Positions 56,890 through 64,000 of a stretch of DNA of 64,000 nt are shown here, one piece after another; position 1 is the first letter of the stretch; each line of letters begins with the position of its first letter. The notes under the pieces are model-generated. The model did not search any database. It was not told the DNA's origin and saw only the letters and a list, made by a program, of their open reading frames with translations. This stretch comes from Streptomyces sp. 11x1 (lineage in GTDB: Bacteria; Actinomycetota; Actinomycetes; Streptomycetales; Streptomycetaceae). Made by a program: the position numbers and the translations under genes. The stretch is taken from NCBI RefSeq assembly GCF_032598905.1, contig NZ_CP122458.1, positions 1,612,001 through 1,676,000 of the forward strand, written 5' to 3'.

Positions 56890-57462
56890 GTGAAGCGCGA
56901 CGAGGACCCTTACAGAACCACCCCTCCCCCGTGGCAGGGGTGGCCCTCGGCCGAGACGCGCCGACGCCGCTGGCGGATCGGGCTGCTCGTTCCGCTCGTC
57001 GGCGCGGCGGGGTGCGGCTTGCTGTTCCTGCTCGGGATGGGCGCGCTCGCCGCGCTGTTGATCGTCAGCCGGATGTCGGTCCCCATTCCTGACGGCGAGC
57101 CCCTGGCCATGAGCACGGCCGAGATCAGGGGATCTTGGGTCGACGAGCAGGGCGGTCGACTGACGTTCGAAGAGGACGGGACGTTCACCTCGAACGAGGT
57201 CTGCGGCGACTTCGACGACAACGACGACGATCACTTCGACGACGTCGCTTCCCCGGCCCCCGGCGCGGGCACCTGGGAACACACCATGGGCACCGACGTC
57301 GACACGGACAGCTCAGTCTCCACGGTCCGCCTCACGTTCGCACCGGACGGAACGTCGGCCCAGTACGAGGCCCGGGGAACGTCGCGGGCCCCCGTCCTGT
57401 GGACGTACATCAGCGACCCCGACAGCGGAGAGCTGTGCGTCCTCGAACGCGCGAGAACCTAG
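56890..57462 (+). CDS. small single-pass membrane protein with acidic outer domain
   Basis: A 190-residue protein. About 30 Pro/Arg-rich cytoplasmic residues precede one membrane helix (LLVPLVGAAGCGLLFLLGMGALAALLIV). An outer domain of ~125 residues begins ADIRGSWV-like (AEIRGSWVDEQGGRLTFEEDGTFTSNEVC) and contains an Asp-rich loop (DDNDDDHFDD). Streptomyces has many such proteins; function unknown, possibly a cell-envelope beta-barrel-like domain. AGGGGGGA precedes the GTG start. It appears monocistronic. Confidence 0.72.
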   Translation: MKRDEDPYRTTPPPWQGWPSAETRRRRWRIGLLVPLVGAAGCGLLFLLGMGALAALLIVSRMSVPIPDGEPLAMSTAEIRGSWVDEQGGRLTFEEDGTFTSNEVCGDFDDNDDDHFDDVASPAPGAGTWEHTMGTDVDTDSSVSTVRLTFAPDGTSAQYEARGTSRAPVLWTYISDPDSGELCVLERART

Positions 57463-57497
57463 GACTGATACGCCCCGGGTACGGCGGCCGCTCACGC

Positions 57498-58622
57498 TCA
57501 GCCCCTGTGCAGCACCCGCAGGCGTCCCGGTGCCGCCGGATCCCCGTCCACGACCAGGACCGGCGCCCCGGCCCACTGCCACACACCGATGCCCGGTACC
57601 CGGGAGAAGCCGATCCGGCCACGGGTGCCCTCGACCGTGACGTGCGGCCAGGCCGCGGCGACGCCCGCCCGGTCCGTGCCGTGCGTGCGCATGGCCTCGG
57701 CGAGGACGGCGATCGTGTCGTAGCCCTCGAAGGCGACGAAGGAGGGAGCCTCGCCCAGCCGATCGCCGAGGCCCGTCCCGACACGTGAGCCGAGGGGGCC
57801 GAGCCGGTCGGGCTGATAGCTCAGGAACGGAACTCCGGCGCCGTCGGCCCCCAGCGACGTCGCCCAGTCGGCGAGCTCCGGCTGCCCGGCCGGAGCACCA
57901 ATCAGCACGTCGGCGAGGCGGCAGTCACGCCGTACGGCCCTGACGATCGGCACGGCCGGCTGCGGGTGGCCGACCAGCAGGAGCAGGGCGGTCGCGCCCC
58001 GGTCGACGAGCGCGTCGCACACGCCGTCGAGGGTGAGCGCGCCGCTGTCGAGTTCGACGACGGTGCCGCCGTACGCGGCGAGGTGGTCCCGCAGGATGCC
58101 GGTCCCGGCGGCCCAGTAGACGCTCGGCTGGGTGACGACGGCGACCCGGCGGTGGCCCTCGGCCAGAAGGTGGTCGGCATAGATACGCCAGCCCCGGGAC
58201 TGCGGCGGGGGAAGGCGCGCGACCCAGTCCGTCGGCTGTTCGGTGAGCCCGTCGAGCACCGCCGACGAGCAGAGGAACGGCAGGCCGAGGGCGTCGGCCC
58301 GGCCGGCCGCGGCGCGGGCGACGACGCTGTGGTACTCCCCGGCCAGGGCGACCACGCCCAGGTGTGCGAGTTCGTCGACGGCCGCAGAGACCCGCCGCGG
58401 ATCGGCGGCGGTGTCCCTGACCACCAGTTCGAGAGGCCTGCCGGCGACACCGCCGGCGTCGTTGACCTCGCGCACGCCCAACTCCAGTCCGGCGAGCAGA
58501 TGCCGGCCCGCCTCGACCCAGCCGGGCGGGCTCAGGGGGACGAGTGCGCCGACCAGGATCGGTCCACCGGCGTCGTCCGCGTGACGGTCCGGGCTGGGCT
58601 CGCCTGTGATCATGCCGGACAT
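57498..58622 (-). CDS. type-1 periplasmic-binding-protein-like protein without signal peptide
   Basis: A ~374-residue protein with the Leu/Ile/Val-binding (Peripla_BP_6) fold: VGALVPLSPPG at the start, GVREVNDAGGVAGRPLELVVRDTAADP, LAGEYHSVVARA, and FVAFEGYDTIAVLAEAM near the end. The known relatives are extracytoplasmic amino-acid or amide binders, yet here there is no Sec, Tat or lipobox sequence before the domain, and no ABC permease or ATPase nearby. It may be a cytosolic sensor, similar to AmiC. The start is uncertain (GTG 58631, ATG 58622 or 58613). It is divergent from a TetR gene and shares its operator region. Confidence 0.75.
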   Translation of the reverse strand: MSGMITGEPSPDRHADDAGGPILVGALVPLSPPGWVEAGRHLLAGLELGVREVNDAGGVAGRPLELVVRDTAADPRRVSAAVDELAHLGVVALAGEYHSVVARAAAGRADALGLPFLCSSAVLDGLTEQPTDWVARLPPPQSRGWRIYADHLLAEGHRRVAVVTQPSVYWAAGTGILRDHLAAYGGTVVELDSGALTLDGVCDALVDRGATALLLLVGHPQPAVPIVRAVRRDCRLADVLIGAPAGQPELADWATSLGADGAGVPFLSYQPDRLGPLGSRVGTGLGDRLGEAPSFVAFEGYDTIAVLAEAMRTHGTDRAGVAAAWPHVTVEGTRGRIGFSRVPGIGVWQWAGAPVLVVDGDPAAPGRLRVLHRG

Positions 58623-58684
58623 TGCATCCACCGGCGCCGCCGACGGGCAAGCGAATATCGCGGTAGACGCCGTCCACCAAATCC

Positions 58685-58722
58685 GTAGACAGTGTCTACT
58701 TACCTTGGTAGACAGTGGACAT
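58685..58722. promoter_or_regulatory. operator pair in the TetR promoter
   Basis: GTAGACAGTGTCTAC (58685-58699) is a perfect 7+1+7 palindrome. The half-site GTAGACAGTG recurs at 58708-58717, a 23-bp period, ending at the TetR start codon. This is a strong candidate for autoregulation of the TetR-MFS pair and perhaps of the divergent binding-protein gene. Confidence 0.7.
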
Positions 58723-59299
58723 GGACGAACGGAACACGGGACTGCGGTCCCGACTGGTCGACGTCGGGGTCGAGTTGGTGACGGCGGAGGGCGTGCAGGC
58801 CCTGTCGCTGCGGGAGATCGCGCGGCGGGCCGGCGTGTCGCACGGGGCGCCGCGCCGGTACTTCCCGACGCACCTGGAGCTGCTGTCGGCCATCGCGCGC
58901 CGGGGTTTCGAGGAGCTGGCGGGCCGAGGGGTCGAGGCGCTCGGGGACGGCACGGTGGGGCCGCGTGAGCAGATCGCGACGCTTGGGCGCGTCTACCTGG
59001 ACTTCGCGCTCACCAACCGGGGCATGCACGAGCTGATGTTCCGTCACGACCTGCTGGAAAGCAACGCGTTGGGGCTGCGGGACGCCAGTCTCCCGATGTT
59101 CACGCTGTTGGTGGATCTCGTCGGGCGGGCCCGGCCCGACGCCGACGCGCGGCTCGTCGCGGGCTCGCTGCTGGCGAACCTCTACGGCATCGCCCAGCTC
59201 TGGACCTGGGGCAGCCTCCAACTCACCACCGGAGCCGACGACTTCACCCTCCTGCTGCACACCGCGCTGGACGCGCACCTGGGAAGCGAGGAGCGGTGA
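58721..59299 (+). CDS. TetR-family regulator of the adjacent MFS pump
   Basis: A 192-residue regulator. The DNA-binding domain reads ALSLREIARRAGVSHGAPRRYFPTHLELLSAIA, the variant with GAPRRYF common in Streptomyces pump regulators, and the C-terminal domain has GRVYLDFALTNRGMHELMF. The ATG at 58721 follows its operator directly with no ribosome site, so the mRNA may be leaderless; a GTG at 58715 is an alternative. Its stop overlaps the MFS start (GTGA). Confidence 0.88.
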   Translation: MDERNTGLRSRLVDVGVELVTAEGVQALSLREIARRAGVSHGAPRRYFPTHLELLSAIARRGFEELAGRGVEALGDGTVGPREQIATLGRVYLDFALTNRGMHELMFRHDLLESNALGLRDASLPMFTLLVDLVGRARPDADARLVAGSLLANLYGIAQLWTWGSLQLTTGADDFTLLLHTALDAHLGSEER

Positions 59300-60768
59300 C
59301 GGCCCCCACCACGGCCACCACGACGGAGGCCGGGACCGACCGGCACGGGCCCGTGTCCGCGTCGTCCCGCCGTCTCACCCTAGCGGCCAGTGTGCTCGGT
59401 GCGGTGCTCGTCGCCCTCGACGGCACGGTGCTGGTGATCGCCCAGCCGGCCCTGCGGCGCGACCTGGACGCCTCCCTCACCGAGGTGCAGTGGACCAGCA
59501 CCGGGTATCTGATCGCGGTGGCCGCGCTGTTGGTGTTCGCGGGACGGCTGGGCGACCGGTTCGGGCATCGACGGGTGTTCGCCTGGGGTGTGCTGGGGTT
59601 CGGCGCGGCCTCCGCCGGCATCGGGTGCGCGTCCGAGGTGGGCTGGGTGATCGCTCTGCGGGTGGTCCAGGGGGTCTTCGGCGCGCTGTTGCAGCCCGCC
59701 ACGCTCGGCATGCTGCGGGCGGCGTTCCCGCCCGACCGGCTGGCCATGCCCATCGCGCTGCGGACCAGTGCCATCGGGGTCGCGGTGGCGGCCGGTCCGC
59801 TGGTCGGCGGGGTGCTCGTCGAGCAGGTGGGCTGGCGGGCGGTGTTCTTCCTCAACGTCCTACCGGCGCTGCTCATGGGCCTGCCTGCCCTGGCGGTGCG
59901 CGATCCCGAGGCACAGCGATCGCGGCCGGTACCCGCGTCCCGCCTCGACCTGCCGGGCGCCGCACTGCTCGCCGTGGCCCTCGCGGCCCTCGTCCACACC
60001 CTGGTCGGGGTACCGGACCACGGCTGGACGGCCGCCGACGTGCTCGTCCTGTCGATCGCCGTCGCCGCGGCGGCCGTCCTCGTCCGCCACGAACGGCGGA
60101 CCCCGGATCCGTTGCTGCCGTCCGCCGTGCTGGGCTCGCCGCCCGTGCGAGCGGCGCTCGGGGTGCTGGTGACCGCCTCCGCGGCGATGCTGGGCGCGCT
60201 GTTCGTGTGCAGCTTCGTGCTCCAGGACGTGCTCGGCCTGGACCCGCTGCGCACCAGCCTCGTGGCCCTGCCCGGCGGGGTGACGATGGTGCTCGGGGCG
60301 CCGCTGTCGGCCGTCCTGCTGCGGCGGTGGGGCGCCCGTCCCACCGCCCTCACGGGGACCCTGCTGCTCACCGCCGGACTGCTGACGCTGTCCCGTCTCG
60401 GCCCCGGGTCGTCGACGGCGCTGATCGGGGGCGGGTTCCTGCTGCTCGGGGCCGGTTTCGGCGCACTGATGGTCACCGCGACCGCCGTCGTCGTACGGCA
60501 CGCGCCGCAGGAGGTGGCCGGGGTCGCGGGCGGACTTCAGCAGACCGCGATGAACGTCGGTCCGGCGCTCGGTGTGGCGGCCGCGACCACGCTCATGCCG
60601 CTCGGGACGGGCCCGGCGCTGCTGCTCCTGGCCGGTGCGGCCGCGCTGGGTGCGCCTCTCGCTCTGCGAATGCCCCGACCCGCCCGCCCCGCGAGGGATG
60701 GAACGCGATCAGTACGGAACGATGAAGACAAGAAGCGTGAAGGCGACGAGCACGATCGCGAGCCGTGA
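59296..60768 (+). CDS. DHA2-family MFS transporter (14-TMS drug efflux type)
   Basis: A 490-residue membrane protein with about 14 hydrophobic segments. LVALDGTVLVIAQPALRRDL lies in the first helix, GRLGDRFGHRRVFAWG is the loop-2 motif and RVVQGVFGALLQPATLGML is motif C of drug:H+ antiporters. It is translationally coupled to the TetR gene and likely exports the compound that relieves repression. The C-terminus is a short charged tail. The gap to the serine hydrolase gene is 25 bp, so that gene may be in the same transcript. Confidence 0.9.
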   Translation: MTAPTTATTTEAGTDRHGPVSASSRRLTLAASVLGAVLVALDGTVLVIAQPALRRDLDASLTEVQWTSTGYLIAVAALLVFAGRLGDRFGHRRVFAWGVLGFGAASAGIGCASEVGWVIALRVVQGVFGALLQPATLGMLRAAFPPDRLAMPIALRTSAIGVAVAAGPLVGGVLVEQVGWRAVFFLNVLPALLMGLPALAVRDPEAQRSRPVPASRLDLPGAALLAVALAALVHTLVGVPDHGWTAADVLVLSIAVAAAAVLVRHERRTPDPLLPSAVLGSPPVRAALGVLVTASAAMLGALFVCSFVLQDVLGLDPLRTSLVALPGGVTMVLGAPLSAVLLRRWGARPTALTGTLLLTAGLLTLSRLGPGSSTALIGGGFLLLGAGFGALMVTATAVVVRHAPQEVAGVAGGLQQTAMNVGPALGVAAATTLMPLGTGPALLLLAGAAALGAPLALRMPRPARPARDGTRSVRNDEDKKREGDEHDREP

Positions 60769-60793
60769 CCCGGGCCACCGGAGGAGAAGCACC

Positions 60794-62062
60794 ATGGAAC
60801 GACTGCGCCGAGAGGTCGAACCGCGCGAGGCCGGCCTCGACCCGAAGACCCTGGCCCGCCTGGACGAGTACCTCGCCCTCCAGGTCGAGGAGGGGCGCCT
60901 GCCCGGTTACCTCCTCTCCCTCGCCCGCGGCGGTCACGTCGCCCACCTCACGACCTACGGCCTGCGCGACCGCGCGGCGGGGCTGCCCGTCGAGACGGAC
61001 ACGCTGTGGCGGGTGTACTCCATGACCAAGCCCGTCACGTCCGTCGCCGCGCTGATACTGGTCGAGGAGGGACGGCTGTCGCTCGACGACCCGGTCTCCC
61101 GGCACCTCCCGGAGTTCGCCGAGCCGCGCGTGTACGAGTCCGGTGAGGGCGCCGACGTCCGGACCCGCCCGGCGGAGCGGCCTCTCCTCGTGCGCCATCT
61201 GATGACCCACACCTCGGGCCTGACCTTCGGTTTCTACTACGACCACCCGGTGGACGCGCTCTACCGGGACGCGGGCCTGGAGAACTCCGTACGGCCGGGT
61301 GCCACCCTGGCGCAGACGATCGCGGAGTACGCGCGCCTGCCCCTGCAGTTCGAGCCGGGCGCGCAGTGGAACTACTCGGTCTCCACCAATGTCCTCGGCC
61401 GGATCGTGGAGGTGGTGTCGGGGCAGGACCTCGACGCGTTCTTCGCCGAGCGGATCCTCGGCCCGCTCGGCATGACGGACGCGGGCTTCCAGGTGACCCC
61501 CGAACAGGCGGGGCGGCTGGCCGAGTTGTACGGCGAGCAGGAGGACGGCTCGATCGCGCCGGTGCCCGGCCTCCCGGTGCGCGGGCGGCCGCGCTTCCTG
61601 TCCGGCAGCGGCGGGATGGTCGCCACCGCCCGGGACTACCATCGGTTCGCCGAGTTCCTGCGGCGGCGCGGCGAACTCGACGGCGTACGGCTGCTGTCCG
61701 CCGAGTCCATCGACATGATGGCCACGAATCAGCTGCCGGGCGGTGCCGACATCCACACGTACGGCAGCGCGTTCCACCGGCAGCCGGGGAACGTGGGGGT
61801 CGGTTTCGGGCTCGGGGTCTCCGTCGTCGTCGACCCCGCGGTGACGGAGTGCCCGTCCTCCCTGGGGGCGTTCGGGTGGACCGGGGCGGCGACGACGATC
61901 TTCTGGGTGGATCCCCGGCGGGACCTGACGGTGCAGTTCATGACGCAGGTGCGGCGGCGGTCGTCGTTCTCGGTGTATCCCGAGTTGAAGCGGTTGGTTC
62001 ACGAGGCCGTGCTTCAGCCGCGGGTCCGGTGGGGGTCCTCGCGCAGTTCCCCGCGCCCCTGA
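60794..62062 (+). CDS. serine hydrolase (class C beta-lactamase/EstB family)
   Basis: A 422-residue protein. SMTK (76-79) holds catalytic Ser76 and Lys79, WNYSVSTNVLGRIVE gives the catalytic Tyr, and FGWTGAATTIFWVDP replaces the KTG box as HxG-like WTG. It has no signal peptide. GGAGGAG precedes the ATG. The last ~8 residues (SSRSSPRP) and the stop are encoded by the dispersed hairpin repeat at 62041, and the 3' end overlaps the convergent gene by 49 bp. A drug- or ester-hydrolysing role beside the efflux pump is possible but speculative. Confidence 0.85.
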   Translation: MERLRREVEPREAGLDPKTLARLDEYLALQVEEGRLPGYLLSLARGGHVAHLTTYGLRDRAAGLPVETDTLWRVYSMTKPVTSVAALILVEEGRLSLDDPVSRHLPEFAEPRVYESGEGADVRTRPAERPLLVRHLMTHTSGLTFGFYYDHPVDALYRDAGLENSVRPGATLAQTIAEYARLPLQFEPGAQWNYSVSTNVLGRIVEVVSGQDLDAFFAERILGPLGMTDAGFQVTPEQAGRLAELYGEQEDGSIAPVPGLPVRGRPRFLSGSGGMVATARDYHRFAEFLRRRGELDGVRLLSAESIDMMATNQLPGGADIHTYGSAFHRQPGNVGVGFGLGVSVVVDPAVTECPSSLGAFGWTGAATTIFWVDPRRDLTVQFMTQVRRRSSFSVYPELKRLVHEAVLQPRVRWGSSRSSPRP

Positions 62063-63217
62063 AGGGGCGCGATGCGCGCCGTGAACTCGACACCGGCCTC
62101 GGCCAGTTCGGCGAGCCACGCCTGTGACCGCTCCCCCCGTCTCCGCCGCCCTGCTCAACCCCGCCGGCAGCGAGCCGTCCAGGATGTGTCCCACCCCCAG
62201 GGCCAGGGGGCGGGACACCAGGCGGGCCATCGCGCTCTCCTCCTCGGTGCCTGTCGCGTCGAGAAGGTGGCGGCCGGACCACCGCTCGCCCGAGTCGGCG
62301 CGTACGTCGAGGGAGACCGCGAGGACGACCCGGTCGCGGTCGGAGTCGGTCATCGGGTGGCGCGCCGCCAGTTCCTTCGCCAGTTCGGCGGTGCGCAGGT
62401 CGTCGCCGCGTTCGAGTTCCGCGAAGACCGGGGCCCAGGCGGCGAGCCAGCCGTCGAGACGGAGGGTGCCGCGGACGAAGGTGCTCGGTCTCCAGGCCGG
62501 AGGCAGGCCGTACTGGGCGACGAAGGGGACACTGTCGCGGTTGGGATAGGCCTCGAAGGTCTCGCCGTCGACGACGTGCGGCCGGGTGGCCGTCCAGGGG
62601 CGGTCGGCCGTCGTCTCGACACCGTCCTCGATGTAACGGGCCGGTGAGCGCAAGGCGTTCAGGACCCCCGCCGGGGCCCAGCTGAAGCGGTACCGGAAGT
62701 CGTTGGGGACGGCCGGGACACCGCCGCAGTAGGAGGTGAGGCTGTACGTGGCGGCGGTCCCCGGGCCGATCGCCCGGGTGGCCCGGTCGATCAGGCTGTG
62801 CGCGAAGAGGTGGTCCACGCCCGGGTCCAGGCCGGCCTCGGTGAGGACGGTGACGCCGGCCGCCCCGGCCGCCGGTACCTGTTCCAGGACCGCGTCCGAG
62901 ACATAGCTGGAGCAGGCGAAGTGGGCCCGCGCCCCCACGCAGGCGGCGAGCAGCGGGGCATGGTCCGACGCCGGGAGCATGGAGACCACCACGTCTCCCG
63001 GGGCCAGGTCCGCCGCGAGGGCGGGCAGTGTGTACGCACGGGGCTCGGCCCGGCCCGTCAGTCCCCGTGCGGCCAGTGCCCGCGCGGCGCGTTCCTCGGT
63101 GCGGTGCCACAGCCGTACGCGCGCGGCGGTGCCACACAGCGCCGCCAGGCCGCTGCCCGTGGACAGGCCGGCACCGACCCAGTGGACGGTGCCGCTCGCG
63201 GGGACCACCTCGGTCAT
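62014..63217 (-). pseudogene. saccharopine dehydrogenase-like protein, frameshifted near 3' end
   Basis: The first ~360 residues are intact: a Rossmann start VHWVGAGLSTGSGLAAL, DVVVSMLPASDHAPLLAACV, TEAGLDPGVDHLFAH and FRYRFSWAPAGVLNALR, as in NADP-type saccharopine reductases/dehydrogenases. At a run of six C on the + strand (62133-62138) the frame shifts. With five, translation would continue ERSQAWLAELAEAGVEFTARI and stop at 62014, a normal family end of 400 residues. As read, it continues with no stop until deep in the antisense of the serine hydrolase gene. This is either a true mutation or a homopolymer sequencing error. AAAGGTAG precedes the ATG. It is 7 bp after a second saccharopine dehydrogenase gene. 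Confidence 0.78.
62041..62071. terminator. dispersed GC hairpin, shared 3' end of convergent genes
   Basis: Starts GCGCAGTTCCC like the copy at 7871; stem CGCGCCCC (62052-62059) and GGGGCGCG (62064-62071). It lies inside the 3' ends of both convergent genes and probably terminates both. Confidence 0.7.
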
Positions 63218-63224
63218 CGGGCAA

Positions 63225-64000
63225 CTACCTTTCTGTGAGGCCCAGTTCGTCATTCGCCCGGCGGAATCGGTCCAGGCAGCGCCCCCAGGCACCACTCGTC
63301 TCGAAGTCCAGCAGCTGCGGCAGCAGCGCGGCCGAGAAGTCGGTGCTCGCCTCGCGGGGCAGCAGGGAGGGCAGGTTGTCGATGGCGATGAGATCGAGCG
63401 GAGGGTGTTCGCGCAGCCGCCGTACCGGGCGGTCCCATTCGGTGGTCGTGTCGTAGACCGGCAGGACGTTCATGGGTGAGCCGACGTCGACCGTGACGTC
63501 CGAGAGGGTGCGGAGCCGACGGTCCGGCCCGTCGAGGTCCTTGTCCGTCAGGAACGGCGGGACCGGGCTGGTTGTCAGGACGGTGTTGACCATCAAGTCG
63601 TGGGCCAGCAGGGCCGGCCGGTCCAGGTCGCGGGTCTCCGCCAGGTCCCAGCAGGTCGGCTCGACGCCCGCCTCTTCGAGGGCGACCCGCGCGCCTCGGC
63701 CGCTGCGGCCGAGGGCGCCGATCACCAGCGCGGTCAAGTCGCCTCGCGAGCCGCGGAGTTCGGCCTCCATCGCCTCCTTGGTGGTGGGGACGAGGGGAGC
63801 CCGGAGCGCGCCCCGGTGGTGGAGCACGGCGAGGGCCGCGCCCAGATAGCCCGCCCAGAAGCCGAAGGCGGCGAGCCGACGGCCTTGGTCGTCCACCAGG
63901 TACTCCAGGTCGAGCAGCGCCCCGCCCCCGGCCGCGAATCTGCGCAGCAGCGCCTCGGCGCCGGGCTGCCCCTTGTAGGCGTGCCCGAAGAAGACATGAC
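63225..64000 (-). CDS. saccharopine dehydrogenase (NAD+, L-lysine-forming type), C-terminal part
   Basis: The frame runs off the window end; ~257 codons are visible, starting within HVFFGHAYKGQPGAEALL. Recognisable parts are GGALLDLEYLVDDQGRRLAAFGFWAGY, ALVIGALGRSGRGARVALEEAG (NAD-binding) and LSDVTVDVGSPMNVLPVYDTTTEWD. These fit the LYS1-type enzyme that interconverts saccharopine with lysine and 2-oxoglutarate. It is followed after 7 bp by the other saccharopine-dehydrogenase-like gene, so both probably form a lysine/saccharopine operon. Confidence 0.88.
   Translation of the reverse strand, partial: HVFFGHAYKGQPGAEALLRRFAAGGGALLDLEYLVDDQGRRLAAFGFWAGYLGAALAVLHHRGALRAPLVPTTKEAMEAELRGSRGDLTALVIGALGRSGRGARVALEEAGVEPTCWDLAETRDLDRPALLAHDLMVNTVLTTSPVPPFLTDKDLDGPDRRLRTLSDVTVDVGSPMNVLPVYDTTTEWDRPVRRLREHPPLDLIAIDNLPSLLPREASTDFSAALLPQLLDFETSGAWGRCLDRFRRANDELGLTER

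Noticed and set aside
60593..63295. A 900-codon minus-strand open frame
   Set aside because: Its first ~360 codons are the saccharopine dehydrogenase-like gene; the rest is antisense of the serine hydrolase gene, reached only because of the frameshift in the C6 run.

Overview
The window is high-GC actinobacterial DNA, almost certainly from a Streptomyces chromosome. The codon third positions are overwhelmingly G/C, GTG starts are frequent, coding is dense, and several genes have close Streptomyces-type counterparts: a MAB_1171c-type transporter, OpcA next to Zwf, a sugar ABC importer with no ATPase of its own, and two genes with rare TTA codons (bldA-type). No rRNA, tRNA, CRISPR array or replication origin was seen.

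Layout. (1) 0-6.2 kb: a HExxH protein, a multi-pass membrane protein and an FAD monooxygenase on the + strand. Opposite them lies a minus-strand set of polyprenyl synthase, 4'-phosphopantetheinyl transferase and metallophosphoesterase. (2) 6.6-9.05 kb: an ATP-grasp enzyme, then an intact IS630-family element inserted beside a dispersed hairpin repeat. (3) 9.2-27.1 kb: a carbohydrate locus with a GH38 alpha-mannosidase, a GH4 glycosidase, a DeoR regulator, a PfkB kinase, a substrate-binding lipoprotein and two permeases. It continues with a phosphodiesterase carrying a long low-complexity insert, a GH2 beta-galactosidase and two Tat-exported metal-dependent hydrolases. The likely job is import and trimming of galactose/mannose-containing glycans. 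(4) 27.1-32.5 kb: MaoC hydratase, acyl-CoA ligase, amidohydrolase and SDR (minus strand) facing MarR and IclR regulators, a CoA-thioester catabolic unit. (5) 32.8-38.1 kb: a serine hydrolase, a membrane Ser/Thr kinase with a PQQ-type sensor, and a secreted GH16-CBM6 glucanase.

(6) 38.2-41.8 kb is an islet of less GC-rich DNA: an IS30 fragment, a secreted S1 protease, a secreted SGNH hydrolase and an IS4 fragment. It ends in the last ~100 codons of a transketolase and a 14-codon scar of transaldolase. (7) 41.8-45.2 kb: zwf, opcA and gnd, the surviving oxidative pentose-phosphate genes of that broken operon. (8) 45.4-51.5 kb: a large haem protein that appears to fuse a catalase-like domain to an alpha-dioxygenase/cyclooxygenase-like domain, then a nitroreductase-like protein and a beta-solenoid-like membrane protein. 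This is the best candidate for an undescribed system, possibly oxylipin-type fatty-acid oxidation. (9) 51.5-56.7 kb: a quinate/shikimate catabolic cluster (dehydroshikimate dehydratase, shikimate/quinate dehydrogenase, TetR, MHS-type permease) with two related operator-like sites. (10) 56.9-64 kb: a small membrane protein, a type-1 substrate-binding protein with no signal peptide, a TetR-MFS efflux pair, a serine hydrolase, and two saccharopine-dehydrogenase-family genes. One of these two is frameshifted in a C6/G6 run and the other runs off the window end.

All functions are read from sequence motifs by eye. No database search was possible.
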